Shown in pieces: positions 9,120 to 17,797 of a DNA stretch of 64,000 bases; position 1 is the stretch's first letter, and the number at the start of each line of letters is the position of its first letter. The translations under genes and the position numbers were made by a program. Source of the stretch: Neobacillus nitrireducens (GTDB taxonomy: Bacteria; Bacillota; Bacilli; Bacillales; Cytobacillaceae); the NCBI RefSeq assembly GCF_030915405.1, contig NZ_CP133262.1:5051001-5115000 (forward strand), in the 5' to 3' direction. The notes under the pieces are model-generated. The model saw only the letters and a list, made by a program, of their open reading frames with translations, was not told the origin of the DNA and made no database searches.

Positions 9120-9152
9120 TTGAAAATTTTTATAGATAGTGTAAAATTACAC
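9120..9152 (+). promoter_or_regulatory. promoter with inverted repeat over the -10, for the 9215 gene
   Basis: TTGAAA (9120-9125), 16-base spacer, TAAAAT (9142-9147). The inverted repeat GTGTAA-AA-TTACAC (9139-9152) covers the -10, the position for a repressor site. The gene start is 63 bases downstream. Confidence 0.5.
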
Positions 9153-9214
9153 CATAGAGGAAAAATAAGGATACTGACTTTTAAAGGAATCCAATATGAA
9201 GGTGGGAAGATTTT

Positions 9215-12200
9215 ATGGATTCGAATCAAAATGAAGAGCGGAGAAAAAACTTTAGAAAAGAGTTATATTCATTACGAGAGGAGGGCTATCTTTCAGAGGC
9301 AATTGTCGATACGGTGGCAGAAGCACATCATCAGTATTATTTGGATTTGTTAAAAATGGAGACAGAACCTCCATCCAATGAAATAAATGTGCCTAGTACG
9401 GCAGCTGCCCCGCAGAAACTGCAAAAGGTGAAAAAGAAGTTAAACCCGGAAGAAATTCGTGAACGGTATATTACTTGGTTATTAAATATTGGTGTTATTT
9501 TCTTATTAATCGGTGGTTTGTTTGTTGCTACAAGTAATTGGGAATCGATGACTAGCTTCATGAAAAGTGGATCTATTGCAGTTGTTGCCTTATTATTTTA
9601 TGGTACTGCTTTTTTAACAAGAAAGGTATTGAAAATTGAAAAGACTGCCTTTGCCTTTACTGTCCTTGGAAGTTTGTTTTTGCCTATTTTTATCCTATCA
9701 CTCGGATGGTTTGGACTCTTAGGTCCTTATTTATCAATAGATGGGGAGGGGCGGTATCTTCTCGGAATGCTGGGGACTTTGTTGCCAATCATGGTTTACT
9801 ATCTATTCGCAAAAAACTTGGGTTCGAGATTATTTGTTTGGTTTACTTATGTCTCAATATCACTAGGAACCGCCTTTTTGTTAGCGAACTTTCATCTGAA
9901 GATTGATCTCTTTTACCTGGGAATGATGGTTTTTAATGCGATTTTTATTATTGTATATCATCAGGTTAAGCATAAAGAATCGTTTAAATTATTTACGACT
10001 GAATTTATTCCGTACGTCCAAGTTAATCTTGTTCTTTGTACACTTATGATGCTGTTTTTATACGATAACCAGGTCTTATATAGTTTCAATCTGCTATTAA
10101 CAGCGATTATTTATTTATCGATGATGTATGTGAGCGGGCGAAAAGAATACCATTTCATTTTTAGTATCATGATTGTGTATGGAGCCTACCAATTGATTGA
10201 ACATAGCTTCCTCGATTATTTTGGGGCGATTGTTTATGCTTTAATCGGATTTGGGATGGTTTTTGTTCCAAAGGCTTTGAATGATCAGTTTACATTAAAT
10301 AAGGCCTTCCAATATACAAGTGCGGTAATTTCAGGTTTGGCATTTATTTATATTAGTCTTGAAGGAATCCTTCTGCGTGCAGGTAATCCTTCGATTGTGC
10401 TCATGCTTGCCTATTTTATCATTGCAGGTAACTTTATTTATTTGTCCCATAACGGCTCAAGAATGTTATTTCCTTATTTAAGCGCGTTTTTTGCAGCGTC
10501 TGGAATTTATGAAACGGTTGCCTTATTGAGTCAGCCATTCGATACAGTCAATTTTTCGCTTCAGTTGTCAATCACAGGTTTTATCCTATTTAGTGTGTTA
10601 GGCATCTTACGCCTTTCAACGTATGTAAGGATCCTACAGATCCCTTCCAGAGATGTGGGCATGTCCATTATCGTGCTTGCGATGATGACTGCCTTGCCGT
10701 TGCTATTATGGTGGGAACTAGGAGTCATATTATTTCTTTTTGTCGTTGCTGCTTTTCTGCTGTATAAGAATGAAACAAGAATGATCTTAAAGGAAGCGGC
10801 TTTATGGGTAATTCCTAGTTTTCTTGGTTTTTCTATCGTAGCTTTTGGAGAAGAAGTTAACACTAATTTCCCCGTGTACCTTAATTTATATGGATATACT
10901 ATTAATTTTGCTTTTGCTGCAATCTTGGTTTTATTATCGAGTTTTGTTTGGAAAAAAGCTGGGGAAAAGGAATTGGCTAAGAATTCTTTATATACCTCAC
11001 AGGCTTTTTATTCATTTGCTATTTTCTATGCATTGTTAAGTCCGATTCATGTATTATGGGTTCAACCGCTTGTTTTGCTCGTTGGAATCTGTATGTATTA
11101 TTACTTGTATAAAAAAATTGGTACGAAGTGGGTCCCATTTTTAGTAAGTATTTCAGCTTTGCTTTCGTATTTTTCAATTATCCATGCGGTTATGATGAAA
11201 ATTTCTTTTGATCAAACAGTTCATTCATTTATCGCTTCTACGAGTGCAGTCATAATACTAATTGTCGCATTCCTTATTCGGAAAAATGACTTGAGTTTAT
11301 CACTTGCGTTTGGTTGGGTAGGGCACTGTATTTATCCATTAGCACTCTTGTATACATGGTTTGCATTTCATTCAGACTCAGGTTACAGCTTTATTGTAGC
11401 GGTGTTTGTTTATGCATTTAGCACAAAGTTGACTATGTTAGAATGGAAAATCAAAGTTTTCCTTTTTGGCAGTTTTACTTCCATATTCTTTATTGTTTCT
11501 ACTGGATTAGAACAGTTAATTAATCAATACTTTGGAAATTATGAGTTTCCAATCACAAGTAGTTTTATTCTTCTTTTTGCGCTCATCGCAAAGGATGAAT
11601 TTAAGAAACGGACAGCCTATTATTTAGTCCCATTTTCAATGATTGGCATTTTGTTTACTGCTATGACCTATCCATTTGATTTGCTACCTTATCTGGTAAC
11701 ACTTGCCTATATTATGGGTTTACTAATTTATTTACATAAGATTAAATGGGGGATTCTGGGGGTCGTTCCCTTATTCTTAGCATTTATCGCAACGGTTGAA
11801 TACACATATTTTAGTGAATTAAATGAACTTGATAAAATGCTCATGTCTGGAGGATTTGGAGTAGTTCTAGCAATGATCGGACCATTCATTTACAAAAAGC
11901 TCGTGGTATATGGACCGAAAATTCACCAGTCAAAAATAGACGGCTATACGTTTGTTTCATTCTTATTTTTCGTCCTTATGTACAGTTTCGATATTCAATC
12001 CATCTGGAATCATGCACTGCCAGGTGTTTTGATTGCCGTTTTACTTTTGATACAAAGAAAAAGAGTACCTGAAAAGTTCTCTGTCCTATTGACAATACTT
12101 GGCGGAGCCTATTTATTACAACCATACTATTCTATAATAGCAAAGCTTAGTATCCCGTCCCTATGGGAACGGGAAGTGATTGTTCTTCCGTTTATTATTC

Positions 12201-12622
12201 TAATCATTTTTATCCGACGTTGTTTAAAGGGGCGATATTCGGCTATCACGAATGCTGTTCAATGGGGAATCCTAATCATTGTATCGCTATTATTAATCCA
12301 GGATGGTTTAGCGAGCCATACGATTTATGATGCGCTTATTTTAGGAACACTCTCCTTGTTGTCGCTGCTTTCAGGCATGTTCCTGCAAATAAAGTCCTAC
12401 TTCTTTGTTGGTGCAGGGGTATTATTATTAAATGTGTTCCTGCAAACTAGACCCTACTGGGGGAATATGCCGTGGTGGTTCTATTTATTAATTGCAGGTC
12501 TTATCTTGATAACAGTGGCAAGCTTTAATGAATGGAATAAGCAAAAAATGAATAAAGGTGAATCGACATTTATCACCCGTTTGAAGGTAATGGTAATAGA
12601 TAAGATAAAAAAGTGGGATTAA
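9215..12622 (+). CDS. very large multi-span membrane protein of unknown function
   Basis: 1135 residues. The first 85 residues are soluble and charged: a helical MDSNQNEERRKNFRKELY segment then a Pro-rich linker. From about residue 88 (ITWLLNIGVIFLLIGGLF) to near residue 1120 it is almost entirely hydrophobic helices, roughly 30 or more, with short loops and few charged residues. The architecture (short soluble N-terminus, DUF2157-like first helix pair, long run of helices) fits large Bacillus membrane proteins that annotation pipelines name after an SCO7613 C-terminal domain. No catalytic motif is visible. AAGGTGGGAAG precedes the ATG. It appears monocistronic. Confidence 0.75.
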   Translation: MDSNQNEERRKNFRKELYSLREEGYLSEAIVDTVAEAHHQYYLDLLKMETEPPSNEINVPSTAAAPQKLQKVKKKLNPEEIRERYITWLLNIGVIFLLIGGLFVATSNWESMTSFMKSGSIAVVALLFYGTAFLTRKVLKIEKTAFAFTVLGSLFLPIFILSLGWFGLLGPYLSIDGEGRYLLGMLGTLLPIMVYYLFAKNLGSRLFVWFTYVSISLGTAFLLANFHLKIDLFYLGMMVFNAIFIIVYHQVKHKESFKLFTTEFIPYVQVNLVLCTLMMLFLYDNQVLYSFNLLLTAIIYLSMMYVSGRKEYHFIFSIMIVYGAYQLIEHSFLDYFGAIVYALIGFGMVFVPKALNDQFTLNKAFQYTSAVISGLAFIYISLEGILLRAGNPSIVLMLAYFIIAGNFIYLSHNGSRMLFPYLSAFFAASGIYETVALLSQPFDTVNFSLQLSITGFILFSVLGILRLSTYVRILQIPSRDVGMSIIVLAMMTALPLLLWWELGVILFLFVVAAFLLYKNETRMILKEAALWVIPSFLGFSIVAFGEEVNTNFPVYLNLYGYTINFAFAAILVLLSSFVWKKAGEKELAKNSLYTSQAFYSFAIFYALLSPIHVLWVQPLVLLVGICMYYYLYKKIGTKWVPFLVSISALLSYFSIIHAVMMKISFDQTVHSFIASTSAVIILIVAFLIRKNDLSLSLAFGWVGHCIYPLALLYTWFAFHSDSGYSFIVAVFVYAFSTKLTMLEWKIKVFLFGSFTSIFFIVSTGLEQLINQYFGNYEFPITSSFILLFALIAKDEFKKRTAYYLVPFSMIGILFTAMTYPFDLLPYLVTLAYIMGLLIYLHKIKWGILGVVPLFLAFIATVEYTYFSELNELDKMLMSGGFGVVLAMIGPFIYKKLVVYGPKIHQSKIDGYTFVSFLFFVLMYSFDIQSIWNHALPGVLIAVLLLIQRKRVPEKFSVLLTILGGAYLLQPYYSIIAKLSIPSLWEREVIVLPFIILIIFIRRCLKGRYSAITNAVQWGILIIVSLLLIQDGLASHTIYDALILGTLSLLSLLSGMFLQIKSYFFVGAGVLLLNVFLQTRPYWGNMPWWFYLLIAGLILITVASFNEWNKQKMNKGESTFITRLKVMVIDKIKKWD

Positions 12623-12650
12623 GGAGAAAAGGCTGATTGCGATAATATTG

Positions 12651-12807
12651 TTGAATATTACCATAAGGTTTGTTATAATAGAATTAATTAAATAACTTAC
12701 TGAATTTGGAGGAGCCTGTCACCAAGGGATATCTATGTCCCGTGGTCGACAGGCTCTTTTTGTTTTCTCTCAAAAAGGGTCTGTTTATAAAAAAAGCAGA
12801 CCCTTTT
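12651..12807 (+). promoter_or_regulatory. leader of the antiporter gene: SigA promoter followed by two terminator-like hairpins
   Basis: TTGAAT (12651-12656), 17-base spacer, TATAAT (12674-12679). About 25 bases after the expected start a long hairpin begins: GAGCCTGTC (12712-12720) pairs with GACAGGCTC (12748-12756), with an inner stem ACCA-GGGA / TCCC-TGGT, then TTTTTG. A second stem AAAAGGGTCTG (12773-12783) / CAGACCCTTTT (12797-12807) is followed by AATTTTT. The antiporter ATG is at 12835 and I see no promoter after the hairpins. This arrangement suggests transcription attenuation; no known riboswitch class was recognised. Confidence 0.55.
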
Positions 12808-12834
12808 AATTTTTGACTAAGGAAAGGTGATTGG

Positions 12835-14016
12835 ATGGAATTAATTTTTGAATTAGGCATTATTTTATTTGCCTCTAAGATAGCAGGGGATCTTTGTGTT
12901 AAATTGGGTCAGCCCTCGGTTCTAGGGAAGTTGTTAATAGGGGTTATTATCGGACCAGCCGTGTTAGGGCTCGTTTCAGATACGAGAACCTTAGCTGATT
13001 TAAGCCATATTGGCGTTATCTTGTTGATGTTTATTGCCGGTATGGAAACTGATTTGAATGAATTTAGACGGAGCTGGAAAGCGTCCACCTTGGTCGGAAT
13101 CAGTGGAATCATTGTACCTTTAGGGTTGGGCTACGTAGCTGGAATTTTGATAAATATGACAACTATCCAAGCATTATTTTTAGGGTTATTACTTTCGGCA
13201 ACAAGTGTTAGTATTTCCGTTCAAGCACTAAAAGAGTTAGATAAGCTGCAATCGAAAGAAGGGACCACAATTTTAGGTGCAGCGGTTATTGATGATGTCC
13301 TTGTCATCGTCGCATTGGCCTTTTTAATGAGTATGGCCGGCGGAGAAGTAAATTTAAGCATGATGATTGTGAAAAAGGGACTCTTTTTCACGGGTGCTAT
13401 TTTAGTAGCTTGGAAGGTAGTTCCTTGGGTATTAAAGAAATTTGCACCGTTAAAGGTCACTGAGTCACTTGTCACGGGTGCATTAATCATTTGCTTCCTG
13501 TTTGCCTATGTTGCTGAAATAACGGGTGTAGCGGCTATTATTGGGTCGTACATTGCCGGGGTAGCTATTAATCAAACAATTTATAAGGGGAAAATATTTA
13601 CGAAAGTGGAAACGATTAGCTATTCCTTTTTTGTACCAGTTTTTTTTACCTCGATTGGTGTAGCAGTAAGCTTCGACGGAATCTCAAAAAATTTCGGGTT
13701 AATTATTGGTTTTAGTATCCTAGCCATTTTAACAAAGTTAATCGGAGCTGCACTAGGAGCAAAAATTGCTCATTTTTCATGGAAGAATTCACTTGGAATT
13801 GGTGCTGCAATGGTTTCGCGCGGAGAGGTGGCCTTAATTATTGCGACGATTGGTTTGGAGACAAACTTAATTAGTCAGGAATTATTTGCTGTTTTGGTAG
13901 TAGTCGTACTAATTACAACCATCGTTACACCGCCAATGATGAAGTTTTTTTTCAACGAAGGAGATAAACGAACAGAACTGAAAACCCAGTATTCAGTAAA
14001 ATTGGAATCTAGATAA
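12835..14016 (+). CDS. CPA2-family monovalent cation/proton antiporter (NapA/GerN-like)
   Basis: 393-residue membrane antiporter expected to exchange Na+ or K+ for protons. About 12 helices are present. The conserved acidic pair is in GAAVIDDVLVIVAL (the DD motif of electrogenic CPA2 members), and ATSVSISVQAL and SRGEVALIIATIGL are the other family signatures. There is no C-terminal RCK domain, so the length equals NapA/GerN (about 385 residues). GerN-type members serve spore germination in B. cereus, others serve Na+ tolerance; the sequence alone does not decide. AAAGGTGATTGG is the ribosome site. Confidence 0.85.
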   Translation: MELIFELGIILFASKIAGDLCVKLGQPSVLGKLLIGVIIGPAVLGLVSDTRTLADLSHIGVILLMFIAGMETDLNEFRRSWKASTLVGISGIIVPLGLGYVAGILINMTTIQALFLGLLLSATSVSISVQALKELDKLQSKEGTTILGAAVIDDVLVIVALAFLMSMAGGEVNLSMMIVKKGLFFTGAILVAWKVVPWVLKKFAPLKVTESLVTGALIICFLFAYVAEITGVAAIIGSYIAGVAINQTIYKGKIFTKVETISYSFFVPVFFTSIGVAVSFDGISKNFGLIIGFSILAILTKLIGAALGAKIAHFSWKNSLGIGAAMVSRGEVALIIATIGLETNLISQELFAVLVVVVLITTIVTPPMMKFFFNEGDKRTELKTQYSVKLESR

Positions 14017-14020
14017 ACAA

Positions 14021-14052
14021 AAATCCAGCCAAACCAACGGCTGGATTTTTTT
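14021..14052. terminator. bidirectional terminator between convergent genes
   Basis: Stem AAATCCAGCC / GGCTGGATTT with T-runs on both strands, between the antiporter gene and the oxidase-like operon. Confidence 0.85.
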
Positions 14053-14057
14053 AAGGA

Positions 14058-15524
14058 TCATGAAACGGATTTTAATGTTTTCGCTTCATTTTGCTTACCA
14101 ACATTTTTTAAGCCAATTATAAATCTTGTTGTAAAAATAATCGCTGAAATGATGATAAAAACTCCACAAACAGCACCTACTTGGTCAGAACCAGTCCACT
14201 CTGGTAAATGTTCAGCCCAGCGACGTGGCGTGCTGATCTTACCGGCATAGAGGAACGAACCTGCTAAACCAGAGAAGAAAACAAAATAGGTGAAAATTGC
14301 CCCGTTATCCAGTCCGGATTGCTTTTGAGTTCCTTCAGTTTTATTAAAATAGTACATAAAACCAAAAATCATTGCAACAACGCCCATGCCCATATACGTG
14401 TGGAAGTGACCCGGCACCCATTTGGTATTATGCATCACATGGTTCACCACGATTGTGGCATCAATAATGGCCGGTACCGCACCTGCAACCCAACCGAACA
14501 TGGCTAGAAACATCATACTTGATGCGAAATCCCATTTGACTGCTGAGCGGAAAACAATCATTAAAGCGCCATAAGCTGTTACAACCATTACTGGTAAACC
14601 ATTAGCATAAGAAAATATTTGTCCAATAATTAACATCCATCTCGGCACAGCAAAGTCCATCAATAAGTGGTGTGTGTAAATCATTAATGTAAACAAGGTG
14701 GAAAAATTCCAGGCAATCAAAAACGCTTTATTCGATTTCCATGGACGCCCGGTATATTCAGAGAGAACCTCATAGACAGCGATGACTGCCATATAAATGG
14801 TGCAATTGGCAAAAATATGACCAAATGCATAGGTTAAATGCTTCGCAACCATTGGATCGAAGGTGAAACTAGGATTTAATATATTAATAATTGATTCCAC
14901 TATGGCTGTAGCACCAGCTAAGATTCCAGTGGAATTAGCGATGATAACCATCGTTGTTGCAACGACTGCAGCGGGTGGTCCATAGCCTTTTTTGCCTCTA
15001 AAAATATAATCCCAGCCTAGTGATTTACCTAGACCCCCATATTCCTTGATCAGTCTTGCAGCTAAATAAAAATACATGACCAAATAGCCTACACCTAATA
15101 ATAACAGCCCAAATAAAAATAATAAGGCACCTGTTGAGCCATTTATTTTTGCGGAAGCAGACGGAAGTGGATAAAGGAAGGTCCAGCCATCTGAAAAATT
15201 AAAGCCAAATATAGCGGTGAGAATCATCACCACTCCTATCAAGGATAGAATTAGATTGGTAAAGAAAACCTTTGGATTCAAATGTATATATTTTGATAGA
15301 TAATACCACATGATAGCACTACCGCCCAAAGCAGCAATTCCAATCATACCTGTTCCATGGATCGTCATAACCTTATAAAACAATTGCGCAGAAATTTGGA
15401 TAACGTTTCCTTGATTTAATAACATGATTACTCCGAAAATCATCATTAACACAAGAACAACGGAGGTTACAACTAAAGATAGAGCAACACCTTTTTTTAT
15501 CGAGTTTCGAGCATTACTTTCCAT
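14058..15524 (-). CDS. heme-copper oxidase superfamily subunit I with Asn replacing the catalytic Tyr (candidate NO reductase)
   Basis: 488-residue, about 12-helix subunit I. Metal ligands are intact: low-spin heme His56 (TIHGTGM) and His375 (GHFHTY), high-spin heme His373, and CuB/FeB site His236, His285 and His286 (YTHHLLMD). In helix VI the usual H-P-E-V-Y is H-I-F-A-N (236-240): the Tyr that cross-links to the Cu ligand in O2 reductases is Asn240. The K-channel Thr/Lys segment is ANGLPV, with no Lys. cNOR has Glu at this position, and Tyr-less clades are associated with NO reduction, so NO reductase activity is a reasonable inference; O2 reduction is not excluded. Pipelines would probably call it cytochrome c oxidase subunit I. 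It starts 1 base after subunit II, with its ribosome site inside that gene. Confidence 0.8.
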   Translation of the reverse strand: MESNARNSIKKGVALSLVVTSVVLVLMMIFGVIMLLNQGNVIQISAQLFYKVMTIHGTGMIGIAALGGSAIMWYYLSKYIHLNPKVFFTNLILSLIGVVMILTAIFGFNFSDGWTFLYPLPSASAKINGSTGALLFLFGLLLLGVGYLVMYFYLAARLIKEYGGLGKSLGWDYIFRGKKGYGPPAAVVATTMVIIANSTGILAGATAIVESIINILNPSFTFDPMVAKHLTYAFGHIFANCTIYMAVIAVYEVLSEYTGRPWKSNKAFLIAWNFSTLFTLMIYTHHLLMDFAVPRWMLIIGQIFSYANGLPVMVVTAYGALMIVFRSAVKWDFASSMMFLAMFGWVAGAVPAIIDATIVVNHVMHNTKWVPGHFHTYMGMGVVAMIFGFMYYFNKTEGTQKQSGLDNGAIFTYFVFFSGLAGSFLYAGKISTPRRWAEHLPEWTGSDQVGAVCGVFIIISAIIFTTRFIIGLKNVGKQNEAKTLKSVS

Positions 15525-15525
15525 A

Positions 15526-16062
15526 TTATTTACCCCCTTTCGGCTTTACGATGATGTCTTTAATCATGACATGGTGACCTGTGCTGCAATATTCTAAACA
15601 CATAATTTTATAAGTTCCTGGTTTGTTAAATGTTATTGAAAGCTTATTGGTATAGTTTGGCATAGCCTGTGTTTGTGCGATAAGATGAAGTTTTTCATCA
15701 TACAGACCAAATCCATGTGTTACATCCTTACTCGTGACACGAAATTGGATAGGTTCCCCCGCGATAAAGTTTTCATCACTTAATTCCCATGCAAATTGTA
15801 TCCCGGTAACATCAACCACTTTTACATTTCCTTTTGCTTGTGCATGCTGGTCATGGTATGGAAGTTTGCTTAATGAGATAGCTGATGCGAATCCCATAAT
15901 GGCAAGTAAACCTAGAAAATAAAACTTACGAATTTTGTAGCCTTTTTCTTGAATAGGTCCATACTCTTTTAGTTTTCTCGATTCTCCGTACACAAACGAA
16001 AATGCTAGTGCGATCAGGAAAACGAAAAATAATGTAGCGTACCACGCAATAGATTGGTACAT
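15526..16062 (-). CDS. CuA-containing subunit II of the heme-copper enzyme
   Basis: 178-residue electron-entry subunit. There are two N-terminal membrane helices (about 5-24 and 46-64) and a periplasm-side cupredoxin domain. All CuA ligands are present: His116 (VTHGFGLY) and the block CLEYCSTGHHVM giving Cys155, Glu157 carbonyl, Cys159, His163 and Met166. It therefore should accept electrons from cytochrome c or a similar donor. GGGAGG is 7 bases before the ATG at 16062; the longer frame to 16092 has no ribosome site. No subunit III/IV or assembly genes accompany the pair. Confidence 0.88.
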   Translation of the reverse strand: MYQSIAWYATLFFVFLIALAFSFVYGESRKLKEYGPIQEKGYKIRKFYFLGLLAIMGFASAISLSKLPYHDQHAQAKGNVKVVDVTGIQFAWELSDENFIAGEPIQFRVTSKDVTHGFGLYDEKLHLIAQTQAMPNYTNKLSITFNKPGTYKIMCLEYCSTGHHVMIKDIIVKPKGGK

Positions 16063-16124
16063 AATAAACCCTCCCATAGTAAATATAATCAAACCAGAAG
16101 TCCCCCAACCGCTAGTTTGATTTC

Positions 16125-16174
16125 CTATACCATTGTAAACACCTTTTTATGAAAAAATAGTGAATAATATCATA
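16125..16174 (-). promoter_or_regulatory. Fnr-like promoter of the heme-copper operon
   Basis: Read on the minus strand: TATGA-N6-TCACT at 16159-16174 (centre 16166.5) and a -10 TACAAT at 16132-16137, predicting a start near 16125. The box is thus at about -41.5, the same geometry as at narK. Eight of ten bases match TGTGA-N6-TCACA, and the TCACT half matches a common B. subtilis variant. Confidence 0.6.
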
Positions 16175-16305
16175 CCTTTACTATGTAATTAAGTACTAGT
16201 CATTTTCATATTTTTTTGGTATTCGAAAAAGTACCCCCATTAATAGGACGGATTAGTCGAATAATCTTTCAAAGCAATAAAAAGACTAAATTCAGGAGGT
16301 TAGAA

Positions 16306-16434
16306 ATGGGAACCATGATCATTGATATCGACAAATTACTGGAAGCAACGTCAAATCTAACATCTGAGAAAAACAACAATAAAGTGAAGAAAGTTGAAAT
16401 AGACATCTTACTTGAAAATACACGTGATTGGTAA
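16306..16434 (+). CDS. small protein of unknown function
   Basis: 42 residues from the ATG at 16306, which is preceded by a strong TTCAGGAGGTTAGAA. The sequence (MGTMIIDIDKLLEAT, then KVEIDILLENTRDW) is charged and soluble, with two similar IDI-LLE-T repeats, suggesting two amphipathic units. It is divergent from the Fnr-controlled operon and ends in a good terminator, so it is a real transcription unit. I know no homolog. Confidence 0.55.
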   Translation: MGTMIIDIDKLLEATSNLTSEKNNNKVKKVEIDILLENTRDW

Positions 16435-16460
16435 AAATAATATTGAACTAATAGTTTCAA

Positions 16461-16493
16461 AAAATGCCTTCTATATAAAAGAAGGCATTTTTT
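16461..16493 (+). terminator. rho-independent terminator after the small gene
   Basis: Stem AAAATGCCTTC / GAAGGCATTTT and T-run, 26 bases after the stop codon. Confidence 0.85.
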
Positions 16494-16679
16494 GTTGTTT
16501 TTAGAACAATAAAAGGCAACTGAATAATGTAAATAAAGTTGATAGGATTATGCCGCTTTAAAGCAAAAAAATATTTTCAGCAAATCTATTGCTTTTCCTT
16601 CAAAAAAATACTAGAATAATTTCTAATATATTAAATTTTTAGAAAATTGGTATTTTGATATTAAGGGGGATTAAGCAAG

Positions 16680-17675
16680 ATGAAGAACAAGGGTAAAGTA
16701 TTGTCAGTTGCCTTAGCAGGAATGATGCTGCTTGCAGGCTGCGGAAGTAAAGAAAAAGCAGGTGGCTCTGAACAAGCGGGAGCTGATAAGGAGTTTAAAG
16801 TTGGAATTACTCAATTTGCACCACACCCATCGCTAGATGCTGCAACAGAGGGCTTTAAAAAAGCCTTAAAGGATAAAGGAATTAAGGTCAGCTACGATGA
16901 ACAAAATGCACAGGCAGATATGAACAACACACAAACCATTGCCAATAATTTTGTCGGTGATAAAGTGGACCTAATCTTTGCTAATGCTACTCCAAGTGCG
17001 ACTGCTGCATTAAATGCTACCAAGGATATTCCGATTATCTTCACATCGGTAACAGACCCTGTGGGAGCCGGATTAGTAGAATCATTTGATAAACCGGGTA
17101 AAAACATTACGGGTACAACCGATAATCATCCGGAAGCAACGAAAAAAACAATTAGCTTTATCACGGACGAAGTGAAAGCAAAAAAAATTGGGGTTATCTA
17201 TAACTCCGGTGAACAAAATTCTGTTGTACAGGTAAAAGAAGTGAAAAAAATAGCAGAAGAGAAGGGTGCTAAGCTTGTCGAAGTATCTGTTTCTACTACA
17301 GCTGAAGTGAAGCAGGCTGCAGAATCATTAGTTGGACGTGTTGATGCGATTTACATTCCAACTGACAATACTGTTGTTACAGCTCTTGATTCAGTAATTG
17401 CTGTTGCCAACAGCAAGAAGATTCCACTTTTCGTTGGTGAACTTGATTCCTTGAAAAAAGGTGCAGTTGCAGCCAGCGGATTTAACTATTTCGATCTTGG
17501 CTATCAATCTGGTGTAATGGCGGCTGACATTTTAAGCGGGAAGAAGAAAGCATCCGAAATTCCGGTAGAGCTGCCTAACAGCCTCAAACTTGTGATTAAT
17601 AAAAAGGCTGCTGAAGCTCAAGGCTTAACAGTTAATGATGCTTGGAAAAGCTTAGGTGAATTTTTAGCAGAATAA
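16680..17675 (+). CDS. ABC transporter substrate-binding lipoprotein (TrpX/DUF534 type)
   Basis: 331-residue lipoprotein; its signal ends in LLAGC. The mature part is a type I periplasmic-binding fold with FKVGITQFAPHPSLD at the start, LIFANATPSATAALN, IPIIFTSVTDPVGAGLV and AAASGFNYFDLGYQSG, as in the ABC_sub_bind (PF04392) family that includes streptococcal TrpX. The gene leads an SBP-permease-ATPase set. The tyrosine catabolic genes that follow suggest an aromatic amino acid or aromatic acid as ligand; this is inference. A 16-bp hairpin after the stop probably raises expression of the binding protein over the membrane parts. Confidence 0.85.
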   Translation: MKNKGKVLSVALAGMMLLAGCGSKEKAGGSEQAGADKEFKVGITQFAPHPSLDAATEGFKKALKDKGIKVSYDEQNAQADMNNTQTIANNFVGDKVDLIFANATPSATAALNATKDIPIIFTSVTDPVGAGLVESFDKPGKNITGTTDNHPEATKKTISFITDEVKAKKIGVIYNSGEQNSVVQVKEVKKIAEEKGAKLVEVSVSTTAEVKQAAESLVGRVDAIYIPTDNTVVTALDSVIAVANSKKIPLFVGELDSLKKGAVAASGFNYFDLGYQSGVMAADILSGKKKASEIPVELPNSLKLVINKKAAEAQGLTVNDAWKSLGEFLAE

Positions 17676-17687
17676 AATATTATTATT

Positions 17688-17723
17688 CATAGAGTGAGCC
17701 TTCAAGTGAAGGCTCACTCTATG
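17688..17723 (+). terminator. stable hairpin between binding-protein and permease genes
   Basis: A perfect 16-bp stem, 17688-17703 with 17708-17723, loop AAGT. No T-run follows, so it fits an mRNA-stabilising or partial-termination element within the operon rather than a full terminator. Confidence 0.7.
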
Positions 17724-17797
17724 AACCATACATAAGCTTGATATAGGTTTTTGCATCTTAGACGCAGGCTTAATGATTTAAAGAAAGGATGATCTCA

